Shown here piece after piece: positions 1 through 5,763 of a stretch of DNA of 9,330 bases. A model generated the notes under the pieces. It searched no databases. It was not told the DNA's origin and saw only the letters and a program-made list of their open reading frames with translations. How positions within the stretch are numbered: the first letter of the stretch is position 1; each line of letters starts with the position of its first letter. The position numbers and the translations under genes are program-made. Where the stretch lies: assembly GCA_002414905.1 (NCBI GenBank), contig DIAY01000108.1, positions 1 to 9,330 on the forward strand, written 5' to 3'. Source of the DNA: Holophagales bacterium UBA5066 (lineage in GTDB: Bacteria > Acidobacteriota > Thermoanaerobaculia > UBA5066).

Positions 1-735
1 CACGTGCGGGGCGCCTTCACGGGGGCCGTCCGCGACCGGGTGGGACGCTTCGACATGGCCAAGGGGGGGACGGTCTTCCTCGACGAGGTGGGCGATCTGC
101 CGCTCCACCTTCAGGTCAAGCTCCTCCGCGTCCTGCAGGAGCGGCACTTCGAGCGGGTCGGCGAGAGCACGCCCCGCGTGATGGACGCGAGGGTCATCGC
201 CGCCACGAACGTCGACCTCGTCGAAGCCATCCGCTTCGGCCGCTTCCGTGACGACCTCTACTACCGCCTCCGCGTCGTCCCGATCCACGTTCCGCCCCTG
301 AGAGACCGGGCCGACGACATCCCCCTCCTCGCCCAGCACCTCCTGGCCCACATCGGAGGGCGCGAGGGCCGCGCGCTCCTGCTCTCGCCCGACACCCTCG
401 CCGCGATGGCCCGCTACCGCTGGCCCGGGAACGTCCGCGAGCTCGGGAACGCCCTCGAATACGCCGTCGCGACCTGCACCGGCCAGACGATCCAGATCGA
501 GAACCTCCCGGCGGAGCTGCGCGAGGGCGCCGATCAGCCCGAGCTCGCCACCCTCCTCCCCGCTTCGACCGCCGGCGTGGCCCGCTCCGAGAGCCCCGTC
601 GAAGACCCGGCGGAACGGCTTCGGATCGTCCAGGTCCTCGAGTCGGCCCGCTGGAACCGGGGCCGCGCGGCCGAGATGCTCGGCATGAGCCGGAGCACCC
701 TCTGGAGGCGGATGAAAGAGCTCGGAATCGAGTGA
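1..735 (+). CDS. Sigma54-dependent NtrC-family transcriptional activator, C-terminal part (5' end outside window)
   Basis: This is the C-terminal 244 residues of a bacterial enhancer-binding protein, which hydrolyses ATP to open sigma54-RNA polymerase promoters. The frame is already open at base 1, so the receiver or sensor domain and the Walker A region lie upstream. Visible parts, counting from the first codon, are: GAFTGA (residues 4-9), the loop that contacts sigma54; Walker B GGTVFLDEV (22-30); a sensor I region ending in AATN (about 67-70); the arginine-finger segment RFRDDLYYRL (81-90); sensor II WPGNVREL (141-148); and a Fis-type helix-turn-helix at about 217-243 (NRGRAAEMLGMSRSTLWRRM). 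All AAA+ landmarks present in this part are intact. The signal that activates it cannot be told without the N-terminus. Its TGA overlaps the GTG start of the Rieske gene by 4 nt, so it is probably co-translated with the respiratory genes and may regulate them; that role is inferred. Confidence 0.95.
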   Translation, partial: HVRGAFTGAVRDRVGRFDMAKGGTVFLDEVGDLPLHLQVKLLRVLQERHFERVGESTPRVMDARVIAATNVDLVEAIRFGRFRDDLYYRLRVVPIHVPPLRDRADDIPLLAQHLLAHIGGREGRALLLSPDTLAAMARYRWPGNVRELGNALEYAVATCTGQTIQIENLPAELREGADQPELATLLPASTAGVARSESPVEDPAERLRIVQVLESARWNRGRAAEMLGMSRSTLWRRMKELGIE

Positions 736-1136
736 GCTCGCGCCGGGACTTCCTCTCCACCGCCTGGGCTGCGGCGGGTGCGGGCGCGGCCATGGCCGGC
801 GCCGCCGTCGTGGCGAAGGCGCTCACGGGCTCTCCGGACGAGGTGCACACCGTGGAGCTCCCGGTGGCTCTCCTCGAGCGAGCCGAGAAGGCCGGCGGCC
901 TCGTCCACGAGGGGCTCCTCGTCCGGGGGCCGGCAGCGGCACCCGTCGTCCTCGACCTCACCTGCACGCACCTGCGCTGCCGCGTCGCCCCGATCGAAGG
1001 AGGCGGCTTCTCGTGTCCCTGCCACGGCAGCCGCTACGACGCCGAGGGACGTCCCGTGAGCGGCCCGGCGGAAAAGGCGCTCGCACGGCCGCGCCTGACG
1101 CCCGCGGGTGCGGGCTTCACGGCTCGGCTGCCGTGA
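732..1136 (+). CDS. Rieske [2Fe-2S] iron-sulfur protein of a bc-type quinol-oxidising complex
   Basis: This 134-residue Rieske subunit would carry electrons from quinol at the Qo site of cytochrome b to a c-type haem on the outer face of the membrane. The N-terminus SSRRDFLS (residues 2-9) is a twin-arginine motif followed by a small hydrophobic Ala/Gly helix (about 11-31), as expected for a Tat-exported, membrane-anchored Rieske protein. The cluster boxes are CTHLRC (78-83) and CPCHGS (95-100). Ligands are C78, H80, C95 and H98; C83 and C97 can form the stabilising disulfide typical of bc1/b6f-type Rieske proteins. The usual Gly of CTHLGC is Arg82 here. The GTG start is chosen because it puts the Tat motif right at the N-terminus and overlaps the upstream stop as GTGA. 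No clear ribosome-binding site precedes it, so coupling is likely. The fold is compact, with a short segment between helix and cluster. Its stop overlaps the cytochrome b start by 4 nt. Confidence 0.95.
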   Translation: MSSRRDFLSTAWAAAGAGAAMAGAAVVAKALTGSPDEVHTVELPVALLERAEKAGGLVHEGLLVRGPAAAPVVLDLTCTHLRCRVAPIEGGGFSCPCHGSRYDAEGRPVSGPAEKALARPRLTPAGAGFTARLP

Positions 1137-1954
1137 TCCTCGGTCGACTCACCTGGGGGCTCCTCGTCGTCGCGGTCCTCTCCGGCCTCGCCCTCGCCCC
1201 GTTCTGGTCGGCGGCGCGCCCTCTCGAGAGCCTCGAGACGCTGACCGGCGCGACGCCCTGGGGCTTCTGGCTCCGCGGCGTCCATACCGTGTCGAGCTGG
1301 GGGTTCCTCGCCGGCACGATCGCCCACCTGGTCGAGGTCCTCTGGAAGAAGGCCGACACCCGCCTCCCGCGCGGCGTCTGGTGGCGCTGCGTCGCCCTCC
1401 TTCCCGTCACGATCCTCGCCCTCCTCGGCGGTTTCCTGATGCGCGGGGACGCCGAAGCGCAGGCGGCCCTCACCGTCTGGCGGGAGGTCTCGACGTCGAT
1501 TCCCTTCGTTGGCCGCGCGCTCGCGGCGCTCCTTCTCGGTGTGCCCGGCTCCGACCTCGCGCCTGTCGCCCTCCACCACGCCGGCACCTTCACGCTCCTC
1601 GCGTGGCTTCTCACCGCCGAGCACGGCAGGGCCCTCGTCCCCGACCTGCGCTCCACGGTCCTCGCGGCGCTCGGAAGCTTCGCCGTGGCGGGCCTATTCC
1701 CCATTTCTCTCGGCCCCGCCACCGCTCCCGCGGGCGGGCTGCTCCTGGGCCCCTGGTACCTCCTCGGCCTCCAGGGAGCCCTCCTCCACCTTCCGGTCAC
1801 GGCGGGCTGGCTCCTGCCGCTCTTTCTCCTCGCAGCCGTCGGCCTCGTGAGGCACGTCGAGGGGCGGTGGCGCTCGATGCTCCTCGCCGCCGCCGCCGCG
1901 TGGAGCGCGGGCTACCTCGCGTTCACGGTCCGGCTTCTCCTCGCGGCTCGTTGA
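1133..1954 (+). CDS. Compact cytochrome b (b6/subunit IV-like fusion) of a bc-type complex
   Basis: This 273-residue integral membrane protein has about seven or eight hydrophobic helices (about 4-25, 46-71, 84-104, 146-163, 175-195, 208-240, 248-272). It resembles cytochrome b, the dihaem subunit that oxidises quinol. Helix B carries H51 and H65, 14 apart as in all cytochromes b. Helix D carries H149 and H164, 15 apart as in b6-type proteins. The segment at 99-127 (GGFLMRGDAEAQ to TSIPFVG) aligns by eye with helix C and the cd1 loop. The Qo motif region reads LGPWYLLGLQ (205-214), a GPWY in place of PEWY, closest to the PPWY variant. The protein is roughly 100 residues shorter than an ordinary full-length cytochrome b. 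An upstream in-frame start at 1013 would give 40 basic, non-membrane residues read from the Rieske gene. The GTG at 1133 in a GTGA overlap is preferred; no Shine-Dalgarno is visible. It ends in TGATG shared with the next gene. Confidence 0.87.
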   Translation: MILGRLTWGLLVVAVLSGLALAPFWSAARPLESLETLTGATPWGFWLRGVHTVSSWGFLAGTIAHLVEVLWKKADTRLPRGVWWRCVALLPVTILALLGGFLMRGDAEAQAALTVWREVSTSIPFVGRALAALLLGVPGSDLAPVALHHAGTFTLLAWLLTAEHGRALVPDLRSTVLAALGSFAVAGLFPISLGPATAPAGGLLLGPWYLLGLQGALLHLPVTAGWLLPLFLLAAVGLVRHVEGRWRSMLLAAAAAWSAGYLAFTVRLLLAAR

Positions 1955-2940
1955 TGTTCCGGACGCGGACGCTCGTCGCGCTTCTCCTCCTCGCCGCCGC
2001 CGGGCTCCTCGCCGCGCTCGGCCGCGAGCACCAGCGGGAGGCGAGGCTCGGCCGCGGCCCCGACCGTGCCGGAGGAAAGGTCGAGCGCTGCGTCACCTGC
2101 CACGTCCGCCCCGAGGAGGACCCGGGCGGAGTCCACGCGCGTGCCGCCGTCGGCTGTTCTTCGTGCCACCTCGGCAACGAGCTCGCCTTCGACAAGAAGC
2201 GTGCCCACACCGGCCTGGAGCCCGAGCCGGGCGCGCTCGGGACCGTGGCTCGCACCTGCGGCCGCACCGGCTGCCATGTTCGCGAGGCGAGGCGCTTCGC
2301 CTCGTCGCTCATGGCGCACACGAGCGGCAACGGCAGCAGCTGCTCCTCCTGCCACGTCGCGCGAAAGCTCCCCGGCGCCGTCCCGCGCCCGCACCCTGCC
2401 GTCGACGCGCGCGTCACCGACGACCGCTGCCTCCTCTGCCACAGCCGGAGCGGGCGGATCGTGGTCACCGGCCGCCCCGCCTGTCGCGCCGAGACCGAAG
2501 TCCATACCAGGGCCGGGCTCGCCTGCGTCGACTGCCACCTCCACACCGACGTGATGGGCGACGGGCGTGGGTGGGAGCAGGAAGAGGGCCGGGTCGAGAT
2601 CACGTGCGAGGCGTGCCACGGGCCGGTCCGGCCCGGCGGCGAGACGACGTGGAGCGAGGTGAAGGACCCGATCTCGCGCGACCTCCTTCGCCAGCACGGC
2701 GAAACGCGTTCGCCGGACGAGCGCGTCCGCCTCGGCCGCCGCGGCACCCCGGTGTGGAACCTCCGCCCCTCCGGCTCCGGCTGGGTCACTCTCCGAAAGG
2801 GTCAGGGTGTTGCGCTCTCGACCAGGCAGACGCCGATCGATCCGAATCATCGACTCCGCGGTCACGAGCGCCTCGCGTGCAGCTCCTGCCACGCGGCGTG
2901 GCCTCCCGCCTGGTCCACCTGTCACCCGGGCTTTGACTGA
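1954..2940 (+). CDS. Membrane-anchored multihaem c-type cytochrome (8 haem motifs plus one degenerate)
   Basis: This 328-residue cytochrome probably accepts electrons from the Rieske/cytochrome b pair in place of cytochrome c1 and passes them to a periplasmic acceptor. Residues 3-23 form an uncleaved-looking N-terminal hydrophobic anchor. Haem-binding motifs: CVTCH (46-50), CSSCH (68-72), CGRTGCH (102-108, a CX4CH spacing), CSSCH (130-134), CLLCH (159-163), CVDCH (191-195), CEACH (218-222) and CSSCH (309-313). A ninth site at the extreme C-terminus reads WSTCH (320-324), with Trp where the first Cys is expected. Extra His residues (for example H184, H196, H273 and H305 regions) could be distal ligands. 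The 85-residue stretch between haems 7 and 8 lacks motifs and may be a structural or docking domain. The ATG shares one base with the cytochrome b stop (TGATG), and no Shine-Dalgarno is seen, so re-initiation is likely. A much longer in-frame extension upstream to 1108 has no homology and is rejected. The electron acceptor is unknown. Confidence 0.93.
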   Translation: MFRTRTLVALLLLAAAGLLAALGREHQREARLGRGPDRAGGKVERCVTCHVRPEEDPGGVHARAAVGCSSCHLGNELAFDKKRAHTGLEPEPGALGTVARTCGRTGCHVREARRFASSLMAHTSGNGSSCSSCHVARKLPGAVPRPHPAVDARVTDDRCLLCHSRSGRIVVTGRPACRAETEVHTRAGLACVDCHLHTDVMGDGRGWEQEEGRVEITCEACHGPVRPGGETTWSEVKDPISRDLLRQHGETRSPDERVRLGRRGTPVWNLRPSGSGWVTLRKGQGVALSTRQTPIDPNHRLRGHERLACSSCHAAWPPAWSTCHPGFD

Positions 2941-2952
2941 CCCGACGGGCGC

Positions 2953-4197
2953 TCAGCCGGCCGGCGCGAGGGCCGGCTTGCCGGGCCGGGACGCCTGGAA
3001 CGAGAAGACCATCGCGAGGTTCGTGACGACGAGGACGACGAACGCGTAGAGCGGGAAGCTCTCCGATCCCGGGAGATTCGCGCTCATCGCCTCGAAGGCG
3101 AGAACGGCCGTCACGAGCCCTCTCGGGAAAAGGGCCGCGACGTTGGACAGCTCGTCCCGGCTGAGGGTCAGGAGGCCGACCCGGTTCACGCCGACGATCG
3201 CCGCGCGCCTCCCGAGGACGCAGATTCCGGCGAAGGCGACGGCGGCCGCGCCCGTCCTGAGGCTGATGCCCTTCCAGTCGACGACGACACCGAGGAAGAC
3301 GAAGAAGAACGTCAGCACGACGAACGTCGTCTGCCGCATGAAACGGTGGATCGCCCCGCGCATCTCCTCGAATCTCTTCACGTCCTGCTCGGGCATCTCC
3401 CTGCGGAACGCGCGCTGCATGATGACGGGCTCGTTGGCGAGGACGACCCCGAACGCCACGACCGCGACCGCTGCGGCCCCTCCCATGGCGCTCACCGAGC
3501 CGTCGAGCAGGAGGGCGACACCGAAAGTCAGCGCCTCCCCGAGGTGCATGGTGCTCGAGCCGGCGGCCCAGCGGAGGTAGCGGCTCCAGACGAGGCCCAC
3601 GCCCACCGCCACCGCCGCCCCGACCGCGAACCCGACGACGGTGGAACGCAGGACGAGGATCGAGACCGACTGGCCCGTGAGGGCCCCGATGGCGATTTCG
3701 ACGCCGAGAATACCGAGGACGTCCGCCATCGCCGCGTCGAGGACGAGGCGGGTTCGCAGACCCTCGCGAAGACCGAGGGTGCCGATGACGGGAAGAACAA
3801 CTGCGCTCGAGGGGACCCCGAGGAGTGAGCCGAGGGCCACCGCCGACGGTCCCGGCAGGCCGAGGATCCCGTGCGCCAGAAGCGCGATCGTCCCGGCCGT
3901 CAGGATGAAGCTCAGAGCCGCCAGGAGCGTCCCCGAGGCGAGTCCCCGGATCGATTCGTCGAGGTCGAGGCCCATGCCCCCCTCGAAGAGGATCGTGACG
4001 AGGGCCAGGCCGCCGAAGTAGGGGGCGGCCCTGACGAACTCGGTCCCCGGCAGGATCTTCAGGACCGGCCCGAGGAGGACGCCGAAGGCGATGAGGAGGA
4101 CGGCCGCCGGCACGCGCGTGCGGTGAAAGAGAACGTCCGCAGCGTACGAGAGGACGAGAAGCGCCCCCAGCAGCCAGAGAAATTCCGATGGCGTCAC
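2953..4197 (-). CDS. Monovalent cation/proton antiporter (CPA-type, NhaP-like)
   Basis: This 414-residue polytopic inner-membrane protein has 11-12 hydrophobic segments and would exchange Na+ or K+ for H+. Family landmarks: an early LLIAFGVLLGP segment (34-44); ILFEGGMGLDLD (69-80), the conserved CPA 'FEGG' region; the ion-binding helix LDAAMADVLGI (153-163) with D154 and D159; RQTTFVVLTFFFVFLG (288-303); and the FPRGLVTAVLAF segment (357-368) close to the C-terminus. There is no cytoplasmic regulatory tail (KTN/TrkA) or other C-terminal domain. In the ion-binding motif the residue before Asp159 is Ala, where electroneutral CPA1 members usually have Asn and CPA2 members Asp. The GTG start lies 9 nt downstream of the MarR stop and has no clear ribosome-binding site, so it is likely translated from a MarR-antiporter message. 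Ion specificity cannot be read from sequence. Confidence 0.9.
   Translation of the reverse strand: MTPSEFLWLLGALLVLSYAADVLFHRTRVPAAVLLIAFGVLLGPVLKILPGTEFVRAAPYFGGLALVTILFEGGMGLDLDESIRGLASGTLLAALSFILTAGTIALLAHGILGLPGPSAVALGSLLGVPSSAVVLPVIGTLGLREGLRTRLVLDAAMADVLGILGVEIAIGALTGQSVSILVLRSTVVGFAVGAAVAVGVGLVWSRYLRWAAGSSTMHLGEALTFGVALLLDGSVSAMGGAAAVAVVAFGVVLANEPVIMQRAFRREMPEQDVKRFEEMRGAIHRFMRQTTFVVLTFFFVFLGVVVDWKGISLRTGAAAVAFAGICVLGRRAAIVGVNRVGLLTLSRDELSNVAALFPRGLVTAVLAFEAMSANLPGSESFPLYAFVVLVVTNLAMVFSFQASRPGKPALAPAG
2955..2978. terminator. Possible bidirectional stem-loop between convergent genes
   Basis: A perfect 8-bp GC-rich inverted repeat, AGCCGGCC (2955-2962) and GGCCGGCT (2971-2978), is separated by 8 nt. 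It lies 14 nt past the cytochrome stop and overlaps the last codons of the converging antiporter gene. There is no T-tract on either side, so it is not a canonical intrinsic terminator. It may still limit read-through between the two converging transcripts. In DNA this GC-rich, an 8-bp hairpin could also be chance. Confidence 0.3.
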
Positions 4198-4206
4198 CCG
4201 GGCATT

Positions 4207-4695
4207 CTAGCCGTGCCGGCGCGCTCCCCCGGACTCCTCGAGCTCGACCGCGAGGGCCGAAAGCACCCTCCCGGCCGTTTCGAGCTCCGAAGGCGGGGTG
4301 CGTGCGAGGACCCGGCGCATGGAGTCTTCGATCGTCCCGGCCGGTGATCCGGCGATCTTCTTCCCCGCGTCGGTCAGGCGGAGCCGGGTCCGGCGCCGGT
4401 CGGCCGGGTCTTCCGTGCGCCGGACGAGGCGGGCCCGCTCGAGCCCCCGGACGATGACGGTGACCGTGCTCGGGTGGAGCCTGAGGATCGCGGCCGTCTC
4501 CCCCGGCGTGATGCCGGGAAACCGCCCCACGACGCGGAGCGCGAGCCGTTGCGGACCCGTCACGCCGACGGAGGCGGCCATCTTCCGCGAGGTTCGCTGA
4601 AGAGCATGGTCGAGCTTCCAGAGCAGCTTCATGAAATCGAGGACCTTGCCGAGGGGCGCGTCGGCGACGTGCGGCGACCGGGGCTGCTGGGGCAT
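4207..4695 (-). CDS. MarR-family winged-helix transcriptional regulator
   Basis: This 162-residue protein has the MarR layout: an N-terminal dimerisation helix (about 15-40), a winged helix at about 45-110 and C-terminal dimerisation helices (about 120-155). Recognition and wing are clear: GITPGETAAILRLHPSTVTV (61-80) and DPADRRRTRLRLTDAGKKI (96-114), the latter matching the family DxRxxxxxLTxxG pattern. The ATG at 4695 is chosen because GGAGGAGAG directly precedes it, an excellent ribosome-binding site. An in-frame extension to 4836 would run across the promoter gap into the divergent kinase gene and adds residues unlike the family. It lies upstream of an antiporter, and its gap faces the sucrose operon, so it may repress itself plus one or both neighbours. 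The ligand is unknown; MarR proteins usually sense small phenolics, oxidants or metals. Confidence 0.93.
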   Translation of the reverse strand: MPQQPRSPHVADAPLGKVLDFMKLLWKLDHALQRTSRKMAASVGVTGPQRLALRVVGRFPGITPGETAAILRLHPSTVTVIVRGLERARLVRRTEDPADRRRTRLRLTDAGKKIAGSPAGTIEDSMRRVLARTPPSELETAGRVLSALAVELEESGGARRHG

Positions 4696-4748
4696 CTCTC
4701 CTCCGTGGCGCGGCGAACACCGCAGCTTCATTCCACCACGAAGCATTA

Positions 4749-4777
4749 CATATGAATACCAATATTTTGATCTCCAA
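4749..4777 (-). promoter_or_regulatory. Candidate promoter for the MarR-antiporter unit
   Basis: On the minus strand a TTGGAG -35-like box (4777-4772) is followed after 17 nt by CATATG (4754-4749) as a weak -10. This would give a leader of about 45-50 nt before the ATG at 4695. The -10 match is poor; the main support is that it sits in the only AT-rich stretch of the window, in the correct position. CATATG is itself a short palindrome and might be part of an operator. Confidence 0.3.
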
Positions 4778-4794
4778 TGACTTTCGACTAGGAT
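4767..4794 (+). promoter_or_regulatory. Candidate sigma70-type promoter for the sucrose operon
   Basis: TTGATC (4767-4772) and TAGGAT (4789-4794) are separated by 16 nt, each matching the sigma70 consensus at four of six positions. The -10 ends only 6 nt before the kinase GTG at 4801, so transcription would start at or next to the start codon, giving a leaderless message. Alternatively AGGA at 4790-4793 acts as a ribosome-binding site 7 nt before GTG and the promoter lies further upstream in the AT-rich segment. The two readings are mutually exclusive. Confidence 0.4.
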
Positions 4795-4800
4795 CGGACG

Positions 4801-5763
4801 GTGACCGTGCCCAACGAGTCCCGCCTCGGCTCCCACAACGCCACCTCTCCCCGCGTCTGCGTCTTCGGCGAGGCCCTCGTCGACGAGCTACCGGCCGGAC
4901 CCGTCCCCGGCGGCGCACCGCTGAACGTCGCCTGCCACGCGGCCGGCTTCGGCCTCGCCCCTCTTCTCGTCTCGCGCGTCGGCTCCGACGACGCCGGTGC
5001 CGCTCTCCTCTCCGTCCTCGTCGCCCGGGGGGTTGCAGCCGAGGGGGTCGAGATCGACCCGTCCCGCCCCACCGGGCGCGCCGTCGTCTCGCTCCACGAC
5101 GGCGTTCCCCGCTTCGAGATCCCCGAGGGGGCCGCGTTCGACGCCATCGACGCCGGCGCGGCGGAGGAGGCCGTCCGGAAGTGGCGTCCTTCCGTCATCG
5201 TTTTCGGCACCCTCGCCCAGAGAGACCCCGTGTCCCGCGAGGCCCTCGCCCGGGCTCTTTCGGCGTCGAAGGCGACGCGCCTTTCCGACCTGAACCTGCG
5301 CGCTGGGTGGTACGACGGTGCCGTCGTCCGACGAATTCTCGACACCGCCCAGATCGTGAAAGTCAGCGACGAGGAGCTGGAGGAGATCCGCCGGCTCCTC
5401 GGCCTGACCCTGCGTGACCACGACGCCCTCGCGGCAGACGTCGTCCGCCGTTACCGCCTGCGTGCCCTCTACGTCACCCGCGGGGCAAAGGGGGCGTTCG
5501 TCTCGTGCCGCGCGGGCGACGTCGTCCGGTTCACCGAGACGCCGGCCCGAGCCGCCGGCGGCCCTGTCGTCGACACCGTCGGCGCGGGGGATGCCTTCAC
5601 CGCAACCGTCCTCCTCGGCCTGGTGCGGGGCTGGACCCCCGAAGAAAGCCTGACGCGCGGCGTCGCCTTCGCCGGCGCCGTAACCCGGATCGAGGGGGCC
5701 ACGCCGTCCGACCCGGCGTTCTACAGCCCCTTCCTCGAGGAGTGGGGCCAGGTGACGGCATGA
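4801..5763 (+). CDS. PfkB-family carbohydrate kinase, probable fructokinase
   Basis: This 320-residue cytoplasmic kinase would phosphorylate fructose released by sucrose synthase to fructose-6-phosphate, the substrate of the next enzyme in the operon. The PfkB fold is shown by an N-terminal VCVFGEALVDELP strand-loop (about 19-31), the sugar-binding GGAPLNVA (37-44, PfkB signature 1), NLRAGWY in the mid-region and the ATP-anion-hole signature DTVGAGDAF (258-266) with catalytic base D264. Length is usual for the family. Fructose as substrate is inferred from the neighbours; the fold alone would also allow other sugars or nucleosides. The GTG at 4801 is chosen as the first start after the AT-rich promoter. 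A second in-frame GTG at 4807 is possible, and the 18 residues before the fold are probably disordered. Its stop overlaps the next ATG as ATGA. Confidence 0.92.
   Translation: MTVPNESRLGSHNATSPRVCVFGEALVDELPAGPVPGGAPLNVACHAAGFGLAPLLVSRVGSDDAGAALLSVLVARGVAAEGVEIDPSRPTGRAVVSLHDGVPRFEIPEGAAFDAIDAGAAEEAVRKWRPSVIVFGTLAQRDPVSREALARALSASKATRLSDLNLRAGWYDGAVVRRILDTAQIVKVSDEELEEIRRLLGLTLRDHDALAADVVRRYRLRALYVTRGAKGAFVSCRAGDVVRFTETPARAAGGPVVDTVGAGDAFTATVLLGLVRGWTPEESLTRGVAFAGAVTRIEGATPSDPAFYSPFLEEWGQVTA

Noticed and set aside
1013..1132. Upstream start for cytochrome b at 1013.
   Set aside because: It would overlap the Rieske cluster-binding region by 124 nt and add a basic tail not seen in cytochromes b.
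1108..1953. A 282-codon N-terminal extension of the multihaem cytochrome.
   Set aside because: It is out of frame with the cytochrome b gene beneath it, is Arg/Pro-rich, and would bury the hydrophobic anchor in the middle of the protein.
4728..4756. TTCAT (4728-4732) and ATGAA (4752-4756) as a MarR operator.
   Set aside because: Five-base arms 19 nt apart are likely by chance and wider apart than the usual compact MarR palindrome.
4696..4836. Longer MarR protein starting at 4836.
   Set aside because: It would cross the divergent promoter and enter the kinase gene; the ATG at 4695 has a near-perfect ribosome-binding site.
2786..4918. A 710-codon open frame on the minus strand, overlapping the antiporter and MarR genes.
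   Set aside because: It is rich in Arg/Pro/Gly with no domain, and lies in a different frame from two clearly recognisable genes. It is a GC-bias shadow.
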